Origin: Taklimakanibacter sp049323275
GTDB taxonomy: Bacteria > Pseudomonadota > Alphaproteobacteria > Rhizobiales > Aestuariivirgaceae
Direction of reading: 5' to 3'
Assembly: GCA_049323275.1 (NCBI GenBank)
Contig: JBMOOM010000005.1
Location: 121,016-185,015 of the forward strand
DNA length: 64,000 bases
The notes under the pieces are model-generated. The model was not told where the DNA came from, ran no database searches, and saw only the letters and a list, made by a program, of their open reading frames with translations. Below, one piece after another: positions 63,668 to 64,000 of this stretch (positions within the stretch are counted from its first letter, which is position 1; every line of letters begins with the position of its first letter). A program made the translations under genes and the position numbers.

Positions 63668-64000
63668 TGTCCGGTGCCGCCCTCGGCGCTGGTCAGCGGA
63701 TCACGGCGCTTGGGGTCGATCTGTTCAGGCGGATTGGCATTGGGAATGGCGAAGATCTGGCCGGGATAGATCAGGTCCGGATCGCGGATCTGCTCCTTGT
63801 TGGCGTCGTAGATCACGGTGAAGTTGATGCCGCGGCCATAGATGACGCGCGACAGCTTCCACAGATTGTTGCCGGGCTGGATGACCACCTTGCCGGAGCG
63901 CGGCTTGTCGGCCTCGGCCTGCTTGGTCTCCGGGGCGGCCGTTTCGGGGGTCGCCGCTTCAGGAGTGGTGGGCGCGGCCGCGGCCTGCTCCGTCGTCTCG
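63664..64000 (-). CDS. LysM domain protein, N-terminus outside the window
   Basis: C-terminal part of a larger protein. The frame is open to the window edge, so the start lies beyond 64000. The visible part has about 36 residues rich in Ala, Pro, Thr and Glu, then one LysM domain at the very end: IQPGNNLWKLSRVIYGRG, NFTVIYDANKEQIRDPDLIYPGQIFAIP. LysM binds the glycan chain of peptidoglycan, so the protein is probably periplasmic. A GTG at 63888 could be taken for a start but would cut into the LysM domain. Its stop overlaps the start of the Atm1-like gene. Confidence 0.85.
   Translation of the reverse strand, partial: ETTEQAAAAPTTPEAATPETAAPETKQAEADKPRSGKVVIQPGNNLWKLSRVIYGRGINFTVIYDANKEQIRDPDLIYPGQIFAIPNANPPEQIDPKRRDPLTSAEGGTGQ

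Overview
The window is about 64 kb of GC-rich DNA with tightly packed, mostly short-spaced operons. It reads as the chromosome of an alphaproteobacterium, most likely of the order Hyphomicrobiales (Rhizobiales). The signs are a dmeR-dmeF metal efflux pair, an Anbu/ATP-grasp/alpha-E/transglutaminase operon, a DUF3008 gene behind an EcfG-type stress promoter (GGAAC-N16-CGTT), an adjacent psd-pssA pair, and a very large number of peptide and amine importers. A run of 10 Ns at 15091-15100 shows it is a draft assembly. I see no rRNA, tRNA, CRISPR array, phage or insertion sequence. After correcting start codons no gene-free stretch exceeds 300 bases.

Layout. 1-3500 (minus): a siderophore or haem ABC importer, binding protein first, ATPase cut by the left edge. 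3617-5248: an L,D-transpeptidase. 5311-8022: a divergent pair for gamma-glutamylated polyamine catabolism (PuuA-like synthetase, PuuB-like oxidase). 8050-8186: a palindromic repeat made of two inverted units. 8212-19570: a catabolic island around a GntR regulator. On its left is a five-part dipeptide-type importer with a cytosine-deaminase-like amidohydrolase and a hydantoin-racemase-like enzyme; on its right are a flavin reductase-like protein, an unusual amidohydrolase and a GlcG/HbpS-like protein. 19583-26313 (minus): polyamine aminotransferase, PotDBCA importer, agmatinase-like enzyme and the stress gene. 26605-30527 (plus): the ATP-grasp, alpha-E, transglutaminase, Anbu operon. 30634-32229: periplasmic glucan protein. 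32240-35007: M20 peptidase with an orphan binding protein, divergent from a TetR gene across a perfect 22-bp palindrome. 35024-40332 (minus): a second oligopeptide importer. 40522-42450: DXS. 42719-43950: dmeRF. 44083-47538: an outer-membrane barrel and an MMPL exporter, convergent. 47640-51416 (plus): sulfur amino acid lyase-like, threonine dehydratase-like and D-aminopeptidase genes. 51421-59065 (minus): a third peptide importer with a CapA-like phosphatase and peptidase T, divergent from a LysR gene. 60164-64000 (minus): LysM protein, Atm1-like exporter, Psd and PssA.

The main theme is scavenging of nitrogen compounds: four complete or nearly complete importers for peptides and polyamines, each with its own intracellular hydrolases or transaminases and most with a linked regulator. 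Several operons carry a hairpin directly after the binding-protein gene, which would favour excess binding protein. The least understood parts are the GntR-controlled island, whose substrate is unknown and one of whose amidohydrolases lacks the usual HxH metal motif; the Anbu operon; and the CapA/PepT peptide operon.
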